Shown: piece by piece, positions 1-9,463 of the stretch
How positions within the stretch are numbered: the first letter of the stretch is position 1
Layout of the letters: every line of letters begins with the position of its first letter
Assembly (NCBI RefSeq): GCF_009176705.1
Contig: NZ_AP021846.1
Coordinates: 3,823,304-3,887,303 of the forward strand
DNA from: Pseudoalteromonas sp. A25
GTDB lineage: Bacteria > Pseudomonadota > Gammaproteobacteria > Enterobacterales > Alteromonadaceae
Length of the DNA: 64,000 nucleotides
Direction: 5' to 3'
Notes under the pieces: generated by a model
Seen by the model: the letters and a program-made list of their open reading frames with translations, nothing else
Databases searched by the model: none
What the model was told of the DNA's origin: nothing
Position numbers and translations under genes: made by a program

Positions 1-1304
1 ACACGATAAAGACCAAAGTTTGTTGCCACGAACAATTGACCGGCTTGATCACGCGCCAGTTTATGAATGCGCAACCGATAATCATCTGTTAACCGAGAAC
101 GCTCTGTAAAAGGTGTAAAGTGCTGCTTCGCATCAAAATGTACAAGGCCTCGCCCTGTGCCTAGCCACACCCCTCCCTGGCGAGCCTCAATCATACTGAA
201 TACTTGACGAAACAACCCAGCAAGTATGTATTCTTGTAAAAAATCTTGATGAGATATAAATGTGGGTGGTTGAGGGTAAATTTTCACAACTCCAGAATAA
301 CGCGTCGCCGCCCAAAAGAGTCCCGTTTCATCGACCAAAACTTGCCTAACATCGCGACTGGGCAGCAGTGCCAACTGCGGCATATTCGCCGTGTTTATAA
401 ACTGGCGCTGCGCGATAGAAAACCGATATATGCCAGCAAACGTCGACAATATAATGTCACCGTTATGATGCAGCATACCCGATACGCTAGGTAATTTTTC
501 ATTTGGTAAATCATAAACTTGATATCGACCCGTTGCTGGGTAAAACGCACCAAAGCTGCGCCGCGTCGCGAGCCACATTTGCCCGTTGCTATCAAATGAT
601 ACGTACCTAATTTCTTGATGGTCTAACTCACTGGAGTGCATATCAAAGCTGCTGATCTGAGCGGATCGCCGGTCTAGCTTTTGCAGACCATGTGAGGTGC
701 CGTACCAAATTGCGCCTTGGGCATCTTCACTGATACTCCAGACTCGGTTTTTGCTCTGAAAATGCGGGTCACTGACATCATGAATAAAACGCTTAAAACT
801 CAGCTCACCTCTTTGTAGTTGATTTAGCCCACCTCCGTTTGTACCCACCCATAAAGTACCATCTCGACTTTCAAACAACGTTTGAATTTTATCAGATCCC
901 AACGACGTCTCTTCTGTACTATCGTGCTTGAGGTGCAAAAATGATTGAGAAGCAGTAAGTAGATTCAGCCCACCTCCCCATGTGCCGACCCAGAGTTTAC
1001 CCTTACTATCAAATAAGATACTCGATACGCTGTTCGCTGATAATGAATCAGGCCTGCTAATGTCGTTTTTGTAGGTAATAAATTGATATCCATCATAACG
1101 TATAATGCCGTCTGCGCTTGCAAACCACATAAAGCCTTTTGAGTCTTTGGCTAACGCATAAATTTGTGGATTTAAAAGACCATTATTGGCAGAAACATAC
1201 TCTACTTTCAGTGACGGATGTACTGTTTTTGCCCAAGTGTTGTTTTGCAAAACAACAATAAGTGTCAGAGCCAATAAAGTACTAAAGACTAACGATTGTT
1301 TCAC
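1..1304 (-). CDS. Two-component-regulator beta-propeller sensor, N-terminal part (cut by window edge)
   Basis: The reading frame is open from a GTG start at 1304 to base 1, giving about 434 codons with no stop; the rest of the gene lies outside the window. GGAG sits 7-8 bases upstream of the GTG. A signal peptide (hydrophobic residues 4-20, then QNNTWA) is followed by repeated propeller blades of the Reg_prop type, recognisable as recurring pairs such as DSKGKLWVGTWGGGL, SRDGTLWVGTNGGGL and DAQGAIWYGTSHGL. In known families this periplasmic double propeller precedes a Y_Y_Y domain, a membrane helix and a histidine kinase or GGDEF output. Which output this protein has cannot be seen. It is divergent from the receiver-domain gene at 1471, which may be a partner. 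Confidence 0.85.
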   Translation of the reverse strand, partial: MKQSLVFSTLLALTLIVVLQNNTWAKTVHPSLKVEYVSANNGLLNPQIYALAKDSKGFMWFASADGIIRYDGYQFITYKNDISRPDSLSANSVSSILFDSKGKLWVGTWGGGLNLLTASQSFLHLKHDSTEETSLGSDKIQTLFESRDGTLWVGTNGGGLNQLQRGELSFKRFIHDVSDPHFQSKNRVWSISEDAQGAIWYGTSHGLQKLDRRSAQISSFDMHSSELDHQEIRYVSFDSNGQMWLATRRSFGAFYPATGRYQVYDLPNEKLPSVSGMLHHNGDIILSTFAGIYRFSIAQRQFINTANMPQLALLPSRDVRQVLVDETGLFWAATRYSGVVKIYPQPPTFISHQDFLQEYILAGLFRQVFSMIEARQGGVWLGTGRGLVHFDAKQHFTPFTERSRLTDDYRLRIHKLARDQAGQLFVATNFGLYR

Positions 1305-1470
1305 ATACAACTCCGCTGAAAGCACAGCCAGTACAATGACACACCATCAATGCCAGCCAATATAAAGCTTAAATTATAACAGTTATCTCGTTTAATTAAG
1401 GATATTTAACCTTCATGATGCATCTTCTTGCCCTTATGCTATTACTATACAGTTAGCTCGCAAACAAGGT

Positions 1471-2994
1471 ATGTTCATGAATTCTCTTACCAATAAAATG
1501 ACAGTGCTGATCGTTGACCCATTCGAAGCATTTCGTGCCATGATCAGTAAAGTGCTTAACGAAATGGAAGAGATCACAGTAATACAAAGCTCTCATGGAA
1601 ACGATGCCCTAGAAAAGCTAGCTTACAATGATGTGGATCTGATTATTGCTGAGTGGCAGTTATCAGGCCTATCTGGAATAGAGTTTTTAACCCAAGTTCG
1701 CACAAACCAACGCACTAAGCACATTCCATTTTTAATGACCTCCTCTACTATAGAGCAATCCCATGTAGTGAGAGCTATACAATGTGGTGTATCTGAGTTT
1801 GTGGTCAAACCCTTTTCAAGCAAACAGCTTAAATCAAGGATTGAGCGTGCGCTTTGCCGACCTGTTCGAGAATATCAAGGAGAGGTTAACCAAGAGGAAG
1901 AGAAAGCTTTAGATCAAAAAATTCAATTACTTATCGTTGATGATGTTGCAGATAATATCAAAGTGATCAGTGATATTTTACGTAAAGATTATAAAGTGCG
2001 CGCTGCGTTAAATGGTAAAAAAGCACTGCAAATTTGCCGTGCTGAGCCCCAACCCGATATTGTCTTATTAGATATCATGATGCCCGAAGTAGATGGCTTG
2101 CAAGTGTGCCAACAACTAAAGTCAGACCCCAATACACAGCATATCACCATCATTTTCTTAAGTGCACTAGAGCAGACGGAGCATGTAGTTAAAGGTCTAT
2201 CTCTTGGAGCCGTTGATTATATCACCAAGCCTGCCAACCCAGCTATTGTAAAATCAAGGGTACAGGCGCATTGTCGGGGTATTCAATCAAATAGACTAAT
2301 GCGTGACCAGATAGATACCATGCTTGAAAATGCACGACTCAGAGATGAGTTTGACAACCTCAATCAAAATGAAATATCAAAGCCTATCAAGCACATTAAA
2401 AGCGCCTGTGGTCTTTTGGCAAACCACTTAAACCATCCGCAAAGAGCCATGCCCTACCTCAGTGAAATTCAATTAAATTGCAACCAATTACAGCTGCATT
2501 TAGATAGTATTTCGGCCCTCAGCGCAATCGAAAAGGGCGATTACGAGCTGACCTCAAAATCCCACAACCTTGCGCCCATCATTGACAATGTACTTGAAAA
2601 CCTGGCGGGTATGCTAAAACATTATAAAATCAGTGCGCATACCTCAGTGGATAAAACCTTTACCTTTTATGGTGATGCTGATCTCACATTTGCCTTATTA
2701 ATGCATTTAACAAAAAATGCCATCGAAGCATCGAGTAAACGGCCCAGTATCAATATTAATAGCAGTGAAAGTGAAGACTTCATCGTTATTACGATTCATA
2801 ACTCAGACACGGTACCACACCAAGTACGAACCCAGTTTTTTGAAAAGTTTGTTAGCTATGGGAAACCTGATCACTTAGGGATGGGTACCTATGCAGCAAG
2901 ACGGCTTTGTGAAGCACAAGGGGGAACTGTCGCATTTAGAACAGATGAGGGCTTAGGCACCGAGGTTTTTGTTCACCTACCTATAAAAAAATAA
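1471..2994 (+). CDS. Double-receiver protein with HATPase domain; phospho-acceptor residues substituted
   Basis: The 507-residue protein has two receiver domains (about 11-128 and 151-270) followed by a helical dimerisation-like segment (about 285-350) and a HATPase_c domain (about 385-505). Receiver 2 looks complete, with DD at 157-158, phospho-acceptor D201 and K253. In receiver 1 the position of the phospho-acceptor is Glu61 (AEWQLSG), not Asp. In the H-box the segment QNEISKP aligns with the usual RHDLKxP, placing Asn300 where the phosphorylated His should be. The ATPase N-box (LTKNAIEAS) and a glycine-rich GMGTYAARR segment are kept. It has no membrane helix, so it should be cytoplasmic. 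It probably acts as a phosphorelay modulator or pseudokinase rather than a canonical kinase. Confidence 0.8.
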   Translation: MFMNSLTNKMTVLIVDPFEAFRAMISKVLNEMEEITVIQSSHGNDALEKLAYNDVDLIIAEWQLSGLSGIEFLTQVRTNQRTKHIPFLMTSSTIEQSHVVRAIQCGVSEFVVKPFSSKQLKSRIERALCRPVREYQGEVNQEEEKALDQKIQLLIVDDVADNIKVISDILRKDYKVRAALNGKKALQICRAEPQPDIVLLDIMMPEVDGLQVCQQLKSDPNTQHITIIFLSALEQTEHVVKGLSLGAVDYITKPANPAIVKSRVQAHCRGIQSNRLMRDQIDTMLENARLRDEFDNLNQNEISKPIKHIKSACGLLANHLNHPQRAMPYLSEIQLNCNQLQLHLDSISALSAIEKGDYELTSKSHNLAPIIDNVLENLAGMLKHYKISAHTSVDKTFTFYGDADLTFALLMHLTKNAIEASSKRPSININSSESEDFIVITIHNSDTVPHQVRTQFFEKFVSYGKPDHLGMGTYAARRLCEAQGGTVAFRTDEGLGTEVFVHLPIKK

Positions 2995-3016
2995 GCCAGC
3001 AATGCCAGCTTTATTT
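2994..3016. terminator. Possible bidirectional terminator between convergent genes
   Basis: An A-rich/T-rich imperfect inverted repeat (AAATAAGC and GCTTTATTT) lies between the stop codons of the convergent genes at 2994 and 3011. The stem is weak and bulged. Confidence 0.35.
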
Positions 3017-3364
3017 TACTACTTTTAGAAAAGATGCCTGAGCTTCAGGTCGCATAGGAATGGTCGTTTGATCACTACACCCTAGCGTTTGCGCGCGTAA
3101 AGCACTCACATGGTTAAACACCGTCTTTACACCATAATACTGTTCGATATCTTTATCACTCTCTAACAAATCACCTAACTCGAGCATTAAGTAATAAGCA
3201 GTGTGTTGGATTTGTTCTGGCACCTGCTCTTCAACCTCACCTTTTACAAACCAACGACGGATCCAAAACTCTAGGCGATTGCATCCATGCCCTTGTACAA
3301 TCATGCCAACAGCTAATGCGATCGCAACAACCATCAAAACTGTAAAAATTATAACCGGTTGCAT
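3011..3364 (-). CDS. Small N-terminally anchored membrane protein, paralogue of the gene at 4275
   Basis: The 117-residue protein starts with a membrane helix (MQPVIIFTVLMVVAIALAVG) and continues as a mostly charged, probably cytoplasmic or periplasmic tail. GGAGGAAG lies 9 bases or so before the ATG. It shares an N-terminal MQPxII motif, the PxQxQxxAYxxMxELGxxLE segment, a GVxxxxxxVSxLxAxT segment and the C-terminal LKVVK with the 120-residue product of 4275..4637, so the two are clear paralogues. I recognise no named domain and assign no function. The two genes bracket a multi-pass membrane protein, suggesting that the three form one locus. Confidence 0.7.
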   Translation of the reverse strand: MQPVIIFTVLMVVAIALAVGMIVQGHGCNRLEFWIRRWFVKGEVEEQVPEQIQHTAYYLMLELGDLLESDKDIEQYYGVKTVFNHVSALRAQTLGCSDQTTIPMRPEAQASFLKVVK

Positions 3365-3633
3365 CGTCTATACTTCCTCCAATTACTGACCTATAAATGT
3401 GATTCGTCGTCTATTTCGAGCAATATAATATTTGATTTACCAAATATTAACTTCCGCATTAAAGCGTGTCAATTTTAACTCAGCTAACCTAATGCTCTTG
3501 ATCAACAAAAGACTGAAATAACATACAAAAACCATGTACAGTATATAAATATATTTATACAAAACCAATAGATAAAGTTAATATTTGTTAACAAACTTAA
3601 ATAACTCTGAGCCAAAGCTCATATAAAGTCAGT

Positions 3634-4194
3634 TCATACTTTTTTTTGTGCCGCAAAAACATGAACGAGATATTTAATTGGCACGCACAGCAGAATAAAT
3701 GCTGTCAAAATATTAATCGATATAACCCCAAGACTGTATATATGATAGTCATACAGCACGTTAATATCTAAATAGCCTCGCAGAACCAACTGCACATAAT
3801 TTAGAACAACCACCACCGAGGCGCCATACATGTATATTCTCGCATACAATGAAAAATGACAGCCTCTCACTCGATGTACAATATACAAAGTAAGCATGAA
3901 TAAAAATCCAGAGCACATCAAAGACGTATAAAAAATTTGTCTTCGATCAATCACATCCATTGATAAAGCCACTAACTCATAAGCTAGGGGAGTTGCATAT
4001 AGTGAATTTGCCGCGACCATAAATGTAGTTACTAAACATGAATACAACTGATGGTCTTGTGCTGTTTTCAAACTCGATTTGTCGACTAAGGAAAAGCGAA
4101 TTCCATGGTATTTATAAACAATTAAGGTGATTAAAAAGGCGCAACTTTCTATAGCTAAAGTAATCGCATCAGTGACGACTAAATAGCTTTTCAT
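3634..4194 (-). CDS. Multi-pass membrane protein, unknown function
   Basis: The ATG at 4194 is preferred over an upstream TTG at 4212 because AGGGA lies 7-8 bases before it. The 186-residue protein has about five hydrophobic segments (near residues 5-27, 55-75, 90-110, 125-145 and 155-178), with short charged loops. I do not recognise a catalytic motif or family. It is flanked on the same strand by two paralogous small membrane proteins, with gaps of 269 bases downstream and 80 bases upstream. The upstream neighbour at 4275 could be co-transcribed with it. Confidence 0.65.
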   Translation of the reverse strand: MKSYLVVTDAITLAIESCAFLITLIVYKYHGIRFSLVDKSSLKTAQDHQLYSCLVTTFMVAANSLYATPLAYELVALSMDVIDRRQIFYTSLMCSGFLFMLTLYIVHRVRGCHFSLYARIYMYGASVVVVLNYVQLVLRGYLDINVLYDYHIYSLGVISINILTAFILLCVPIKYLVHVFAAQKKV

Positions 4195-4274
4195 AAAGCT
4201 TCCCTGCGACAATTTACTCTGTATTCAAATTCATATACCAACTTTTACAGCCTTTTACCTAGCGTTTTTGTTGT

Positions 4275-4637
4275 TTATTTCACCACTTTTAAATTAGGCT
4301 TTTTCGTCTTATTTTCTGGCGTTGCTTCTTCAGCGCTTGATTGAGATTCATACTCTGCAGTTTCAGCGTGTAATTCACTGACTTTTGATAACGCTTGTCT
4401 GACTCCATGTTGCTGGGCATGATCTTCTTGCTCTTCTAGTGCTTCACCAAGCTCCATCATTATATGGTATGCTTGGCTTTGAAGCTGATCTGGGGCGTCA
4501 TCATCCACATCTTTGCCCAACACCAACTTATGTAGTTTCTTTTCAAATTTTAAACGCTTTTGTCCATGAACAACCGACATAACAACGAGCCCAAATGAAA
4601 TAACCATAAGCACTGAGCCGATTATCAATGGCTGCAT
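4275..4637 (-). CDS. Small N-terminally anchored membrane protein, paralogue of the gene at 3011
   Basis: The protein is 120 residues long: one membrane helix (about residues 2-22), a basic stretch (KRLKFEKKLHK), then an acidic helical region and a C-terminal LKVVK. The pattern PDQLQSQAYHIMMELGEALE matches the equivalent segment of the 3011..3364 product. The paralogue is Cys-containing; this copy has no Cys and a longer acidic Ser/Glu-rich linker. No function can be assigned. A role as a small subunit or regulator of the neighbouring membrane protein is only a guess. Confidence 0.7.
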   Translation of the reverse strand: MQPLIIGSVLMVISFGLVVMSVVHGQKRLKFEKKLHKLVLGKDVDDDAPDQLQSQAYHIMMELGEALEEQEDHAQQHGVRQALSKVSELHAETAEYESQSSAEEATPENKTKKPNLKVVK

Positions 4638-4905
4638 ACTTCACTCTCCCTTATATTAAAAAAGCAATCTGTTGCCTTCGCTGAGATACAAACACTTAAA
4701 ATGTGGTGTTGACTGTTATAATCAAAGTAACCCTATAAAAAATTATAGAGTTTTGTAAAAATTTTTCATCGTTCACTCTCATTAGCGCTATGATGTTAAA
4801 TCTTCTTTCCTGCCGTAGCAATAGAGTGATGGCTTTATATACAGTTTTTTACATCTCTGTTAACGCTTCATATACATGATAGTTTAGTGAGGATGCACCT
4901 TTTGC

Positions 4906-7659
4906 TTAACTCAAAACAAAAGCGGCGACAGCTCTCAAGAGTTCATTTTGCTCAATTGGCTTTGCGATGTGGCCATCAAAGCCTACTTGTCGATACAAAC
5001 GTTTGTCCTCTTCATAAGCATTTGCGGTCAGTGCAATGATTGGAATGGATGGTTGGATGTGCTTGATTATTTTACACGCTTCAATTCCATCCATTATTGG
5101 CATTTGAATATCCATTAAAATGATATCAGGCGCCTGATCTCTAAAGGCGTCTACCGCTTCCTGGCCATTATTTGCTATACAGATCTTTGCTTTGGTTGGT
5201 GACAACATTGCCTTTGCGACCATTTGGTTAATTTCGTTATCTTCAACAACTAAAATGTAACTCCCCTCAAAGTCATACTGCTCTATAACTGCTTCATCAT
5301 CTTCCAATCTCGGGGTGGTTTTAAGCAACGGCAAGGTAACACAAAAGAGACTCCCTTTATCGGGCTCGCTTTGCACATCAATCGAGCCATGCATCATCGT
5401 AACAAGAGAGTGCGTAATGGCTAAGCCTAATCCAGATCCCCCATACTTGCGAGTCGTTGATTTATCTGCCTGCTCAAAACGGTAGAAAAGTCGACTCATT
5501 TGTTGCTCATTCATCCCAATTCCAGTATCGCTCACTTGAATAAGTAAGTTCTGTGGACCACCTTGTTCCGAAAATAAAACCTTAACTTGCCCTTGTGAGG
5601 TGAACTTGAGTGCATTTGAAACGAGGTTTAATAGTATTTGCCTAATTCGTACTTCATCGCCAACCCAAAAGTCGCTCGATAGATGTTTGTCAAAACTCAA
5701 AGTAATATTTTTATCGAACGCGATGGGTGACAACTCAGACTTTACGTTTTCTATGAGTCTGTTTAAGTTAAAAGCCTGCTGCTCTAATACTAGTTTTCCA
5801 GCTTCAATTTTAGAAAAGTCCAAAATATCGTTAATGATGGTACGCAATGCTTTAACAGAGTAAATCCCTTTGGCAAGCAACCCTTGCCCATACTCTCCGA
5901 GCGGCTCTGCTTTGAGTAACTGCAATGTGCCATACAACCCATTCATTGGGGTTCTGATCTCATGACTCATATTCGCCAAAAACTCAGATTTAGCTTTGGT
6001 TGCAAGCTCTGCTTGCTCTTTGGCTTCTGAGAGTGCTTTTTCATGATTCAATTGATCAGTCAGGTCATATGCAATCCCTAAAAAACCAAACAAAACCCCT
6101 TTTTCATCAGTCAGCGCTGTAATATTCAAGCGAACTTGAATAAAATGCCCATCCTTTGCCACATAGGTCCAACGATTAACATCACTGCCACCCGCTCTTG
6201 CTTTGGCAACAAAGCTTTCAAAGCCCGGTGTAACCTGTATTTCTAGCTCTTTGCTCAGCGTGCTAGCATGCTCTTCAACTTCTTCTGCTACGTGAAAAAT
6301 GGCAGGTGTCGCATGCCCTACAAGTTCATCTGCTTGATAGCCCAATAACCGCTCAGCAGCGGGGTTAAATAAGGTAATCGTGCCAAACTCATCGGTGGCA
6401 ATAATGGCGTAGCTCGCAGAAGTTAAAATACTTCTTTGTAAGGTATTCGTTTTTTCAATCTCTTGCGTACGCATCGCAACTTCTTTCTCTAGTTTTTGGT
6501 TTGCTTGCTCTAGTGCAATTTCCTTTGCTTTTGCCAACTCAACTTTCTGCCGCTTTATCTGGCTTCTTTTTAACAGCACGCTTTGCACACTCAATACCAT
6601 GATAACGAGCAGTAAGGTAATGCCCAATGTTGATGTTAGTACGTCTGCGCGAGACTCGAGATCTAATCCATAAATAAATGTCGGCGTGGCATATAGAGAT
6701 ACAAGCCATTGACGACCAAACATATTTATCTGTGTACTGGCATTAAACTGCTCTAGCTTGTTACGCCGCTCACCATGCGTAAAAAAAGTAATGCCTTCAT
6801 TGGGGGTAACATCTGAGATGGATAAAATAACATTATCACTGAGTGTTCGGATTGAAGATAAAACTTCGTCAATTAAGATAGGTGAATAACTCCAACCCAA
6901 TAAACTGTTCAGCCTATCGTTTCTTTGAATTGGCGCACCAGAACGATATATTGGTAATAAAATTAAAAAGCCCTGCTGTGCTTTTTTGTTTGCCTGTACG
7001 AGCGTAATTGGCGCTGTTAACCTTACTTCGTCACTCAAAGCGGCATCTACGGCAGCCTGCCTGCGCATTTTTTCAGAGCCAATATCTAAACCTACCGCAC
7101 TCGCATTTCGCTTCTCAGGTTCAATAAATTGAATAATAAAGCGACTTTCATCATGCGTACTGAGCTTTTTAATAGTAAACGCGTTATCTGGTCTTTGCCG
7201 TTTGGCGTTATCGATAAACTCCCTCTCGTCTTTTGGCTCAACATAGCGGATCAAGCCAAAACCTCGAGCACCAGGAAATTCGCGATTAAAATCCCTCACT
7301 TTCATATATCGCTGCATAGCATGGTAATCAAACTTATCGATACCAATCGCGGTGATTGTTCCACTGAGACCAAACAACCCATATTGATATAGCTCTACGC
7401 GCTGTTTTACGCCACTGGCTATAAACTGTAAACGCTCAGCCAAAGCACTCTGTATCCTGTGCTCTATCAAGTGAGCCTGACGCTCATATGCGATATAGCT
7501 AAAAACCAACCCAGCCACCAAAGTTAGCAAGGGCAAAGCCAGCAACTTAAATAATGCCGTTCCAGCCTTTTTTGGTTTGATAAAAAGCTCTTTCATTTGA
7601 ATATTACTCAGCAGGCCAGGGGGTAAAGCTGCTTGACGTGCATGTTCATGCACTTTCAC
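4906..7659 (-). CDS. CHASE-PAS hybrid sensor histidine kinase with receiver domain
   Basis: The 917-residue protein has a membrane helix at about 37-57, a periplasmic CHASE domain (about 90-310), a second membrane helix near 343-362, a short coiled coil, a PAS domain (about 410-540), HisKA with MSHEIRTPMNG, HATPase_c with N-box, DTGIGM and GSGLGLAI, and a C-terminal receiver domain with DD and phospho-acceptor in LMDIQMP. All catalytic boxes look intact. The longest start is GTG at 7659; an internal ATG at 7596 (896 residues) is also possible, and neither has a strong ribosome site. It lies 58 bases after the periplasmic binding protein gene at 7718, so both are probably one sensory unit in which the binding protein presents a ligand to the CHASE region. 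No HPt protein is encoded nearby. Confidence 0.9.
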   Translation of the reverse strand: MKVHEHARQAALPPGLLSNIQMKELFIKPKKAGTALFKLLALPLLTLVAGLVFSYIAYERQAHLIEHRIQSALAERLQFIASGVKQRVELYQYGLFGLSGTITAIGIDKFDYHAMQRYMKVRDFNREFPGARGFGLIRYVEPKDEREFIDNAKRQRPDNAFTIKKLSTHDESRFIIQFIEPEKRNASAVGLDIGSEKMRRQAAVDAALSDEVRLTAPITLVQANKKAQQGFLILLPIYRSGAPIQRNDRLNSLLGWSYSPILIDEVLSSIRTLSDNVILSISDVTPNEGITFFTHGERRNKLEQFNASTQINMFGRQWLVSLYATPTFIYGLDLESRADVLTSTLGITLLLVIMVLSVQSVLLKRSQIKRQKVELAKAKEIALEQANQKLEKEVAMRTQEIEKTNTLQRSILTSASYAIIATDEFGTITLFNPAAERLLGYQADELVGHATPAIFHVAEEVEEHASTLSKELEIQVTPGFESFVAKARAGGSDVNRWTYVAKDGHFIQVRLNITALTDEKGVLFGFLGIAYDLTDQLNHEKALSEAKEQAELATKAKSEFLANMSHEIRTPMNGLYGTLQLLKAEPLGEYGQGLLAKGIYSVKALRTIINDILDFSKIEAGKLVLEQQAFNLNRLIENVKSELSPIAFDKNITLSFDKHLSSDFWVGDEVRIRQILLNLVSNALKFTSQGQVKVLFSEQGGPQNLLIQVSDTGIGMNEQQMSRLFYRFEQADKSTTRKYGGSGLGLAITHSLVTMMHGSIDVQSEPDKGSLFCVTLPLLKTTPRLEDDEAVIEQYDFEGSYILVVEDNEINQMVAKAMLSPTKAKICIANNGQEAVDAFRDQAPDIILMDIQMPIMDGIEACKIIKHIQPSIPIIALTANAYEEDKRLYRQVGFDGHIAKPIEQNELLRAVAAFVLS

Positions 7660-7717
7660 TGATGTTTTGAGTATAGGTTTTAAACAAATGGATGCAAATT
7701 TGAATTAACACGCTATG

Positions 7718-8698
7718 TTAGTGATTGACCGTACAGCTTGCCGCGTTATTGCTTGTGCAATAATGGTAATCCAAAAAGTAGCTTTGCTGTGCAGGTCGTT
7801 GACCTTTGACGATGTAGTCGTATAAAAGCTGCGCAGACAACCGTCCCATCATGTAAGGCTTTTGCCCAATATTTTCAGTTGACAGCCCTTTTGATAAAGC
7901 CTGCAACTGAATGTTCTCTGTGTCAGCAGAGACGATGGTGATCTCATGCTCTGCTATCTGAGCTTTAAATGGCTTCAGCTGTTCAATGTATTGAGGGTTA
8001 AACTGTGCAAAACCTGCCACCGCAACAAAAATAGGAGGGGAAGGCTGCCTGATCATATTAAGTAGTTGCGACAACGCATCATCTCTGCGGCCCATCGTAA
8101 AAAGTGGGCATCGAATATGCTCTTGCCAGCCAGACTCGGCTGTTAATCTGTCAGATTTGCCATCAGACAAAGCATATCTTACGCCACGGATGCGTTCATT
8201 TAAATTCGGTGTAGTTTGATGACCTGACTGAATACATACCGATTGTACCGCCTCTTTTTTATATTTTTTGGCCACTTCTCCCATCGCTTTGCCAAAGTCA
8301 AAGTTATTAGTACCTACATAGGCTAAACGATATACCCGATGTTGCGCTAACAAGTCCGAATCAAACGTAACCACCGGGATCCCTTTTTGTTTAGCCGCTT
8401 TCAAAGCACCCTCGACTAGATAGGCTGAATCAGTTGTCGAAATCATTAGCCCATCAATATCTTGCTCTATTAACTCTTTTACAATAAGCACTTGGGTGCG
8501 CACATCTTGATAGTCGTCAGCACCATCGTATATACAGCTCAAATCGTCATGTAACTTAGCGAATGCTTGGCAGCCATGAAACGATTGCTCGTAAAAGCTA
8601 TCATTTTTGGTCTTGCCTACGACTGCAATTTTCAGTTGAGCATGGGCGTGACACATTACACATGCCAACAGCAGTAACAGTGATCTCGCGTATTTCAC
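7718..8698 (-). CDS. Periplasmic sugar-type substrate-binding protein, likely sensor accessory
   Basis: The 326-residue protein begins with a signal peptide (cleavage near CHAHA-QLKIA) from a GTG start that has AAGGAG 5-6 bases before it. The fold is that of the Peripla_BP_4 family: IAVVGKTKNDSFYEQ at the N-terminus, GLMISTTDS, IPVVTFDSDL and a C-terminal GRLSAQLLYDYI segment. Several Cys pairs suggest disulfides. There is no ABC permease or ATPase nearby; the next gene is a membrane hybrid kinase. That context resembles TorT/TorS or LuxP/LuxQ pairs, in which the binding protein works as a ligand-presenting co-receptor. The ligand cannot be deduced. Confidence 0.85.
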   Translation of the reverse strand: MKYARSLLLLLACVMCHAHAQLKIAVVGKTKNDSFYEQSFHGCQAFAKLHDDLSCIYDGADDYQDVRTQVLIVKELIEQDIDGLMISTTDSAYLVEGALKAAKQKGIPVVTFDSDLLAQHRVYRLAYVGTNNFDFGKAMGEVAKKYKKEAVQSVCIQSGHQTTPNLNERIRGVRYALSDGKSDRLTAESGWQEHIRCPLFTMGRRDDALSQLLNMIRQPSPPIFVAVAGFAQFNPQYIEQLKPFKAQIAEHEITIVSADTENIQLQALSKGLSTENIGQKPYMMGRLSAQLLYDYIVKGQRPAQQSYFLDYHYCTSNNAASCTVNH

Positions 8699-8881
8699 AC
8701 ATCTCCTTAAACGCTTTACATATGCCGATTGAAAAGACGACTGTTTGTTAGATTAGCAATAACCTCTGGAAAAAAGAAACAAGTTTTTAACCCGTTGACG
8801 AAACCGCCACCATGCTGCTAAGCAAAACAATACTTTTCAAAAGATGATGTGATGAGACACTTTTAGATGAAGGGCATAATA

Positions 8882-8917
8882 AAAAACAGCGCAAACCATT
8901 AAATTTGCACTGTTTTT
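8882..8917 (-). terminator. Intrinsic terminator after the Cys-rich secreted protein
   Basis: Inverted repeat AAACAGYGCAAA / TTTGCRCTGTTT with a 10-base loop and flanking A and T runs lies just past the stop codon at 8944. It may work in both directions. Confidence 0.7.
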
Positions 8918-8943
8918 ATTGTTTAACAGTTTTGCTTATACGA

Positions 8944-9429
8944 TTATGGCTCGTAGCCACAACGCCAAACACGCTGAGTAACCGTCTCTGTTCGACAGTT
9001 TGTTTTAATAGTGCGTGTATGCTCAGTCGTTCTCAACTGATCATTCGTCAGACCTAAACTACCAGAGTATGTATACCAATCAACACTGCGAATGCCATCT
9101 GGCTGTGTGTACCAGTAGGTACCTGTTTGTGATTCCCATTGTGCTGCCGGACAACTACTCGACTCGTCTAAAACAAGGTTAGTTGAGGCATAACGGAAAC
9201 TAGGTAAGTAAAAATCTGGTTCATTCCATAAATGACCTAAGTATATATGGCCACTGTAGTCACAGTGTCGTGTCGTTACGGTGTAAGTTTCTGTTTCTGT
9301 ATCACAGACTTGTACATTTCGAGTCACGATATCCCAATAACCACCTACGTCACACTGCATACGTGCTTGCGCAGAGCCTGCCCCCAGTAATAGTAGCGCC
9401 GACACAACAGCTATATTTGAAGCTTTCAT
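8944..9429 (-). CDS. Secreted six-cysteine protein, unknown function
   Basis: The 161-residue protein has a clear signal peptide (hydrophobic AVVSALLLLGAG, cleavage near AQA-RMQC). The mature part has six Cys and many aromatic and Thr residues (TETETYTVTTRHC, GTYWYTQPDG), consistent with a disulfide-stabilised beta-rich domain. I recognise no family. The gene follows the anchored protein at 9464..10309 with a 34-base gap on the same strand and is closed by a terminator, so the two likely form an operon. Their products would both be outside the cytoplasm. Confidence 0.7.
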   Translation of the reverse strand: MKASNIAVVSALLLLGAGSAQARMQCDVGGYWDIVTRNVQVCDTETETYTVTTRHCDYSGHIYLGHLWNEPDFYLPSFRYASTNLVLDESSSCPAAQWESQTGTYWYTQPDGIRSVDWYTYSGSLGLTNDQLRTTEHTRTIKTNCRTETVTQRVWRCGYEP

Positions 9430-9463
9430 ATTTATCCTTATATTTTTTATTGTCTTTTCAGCA

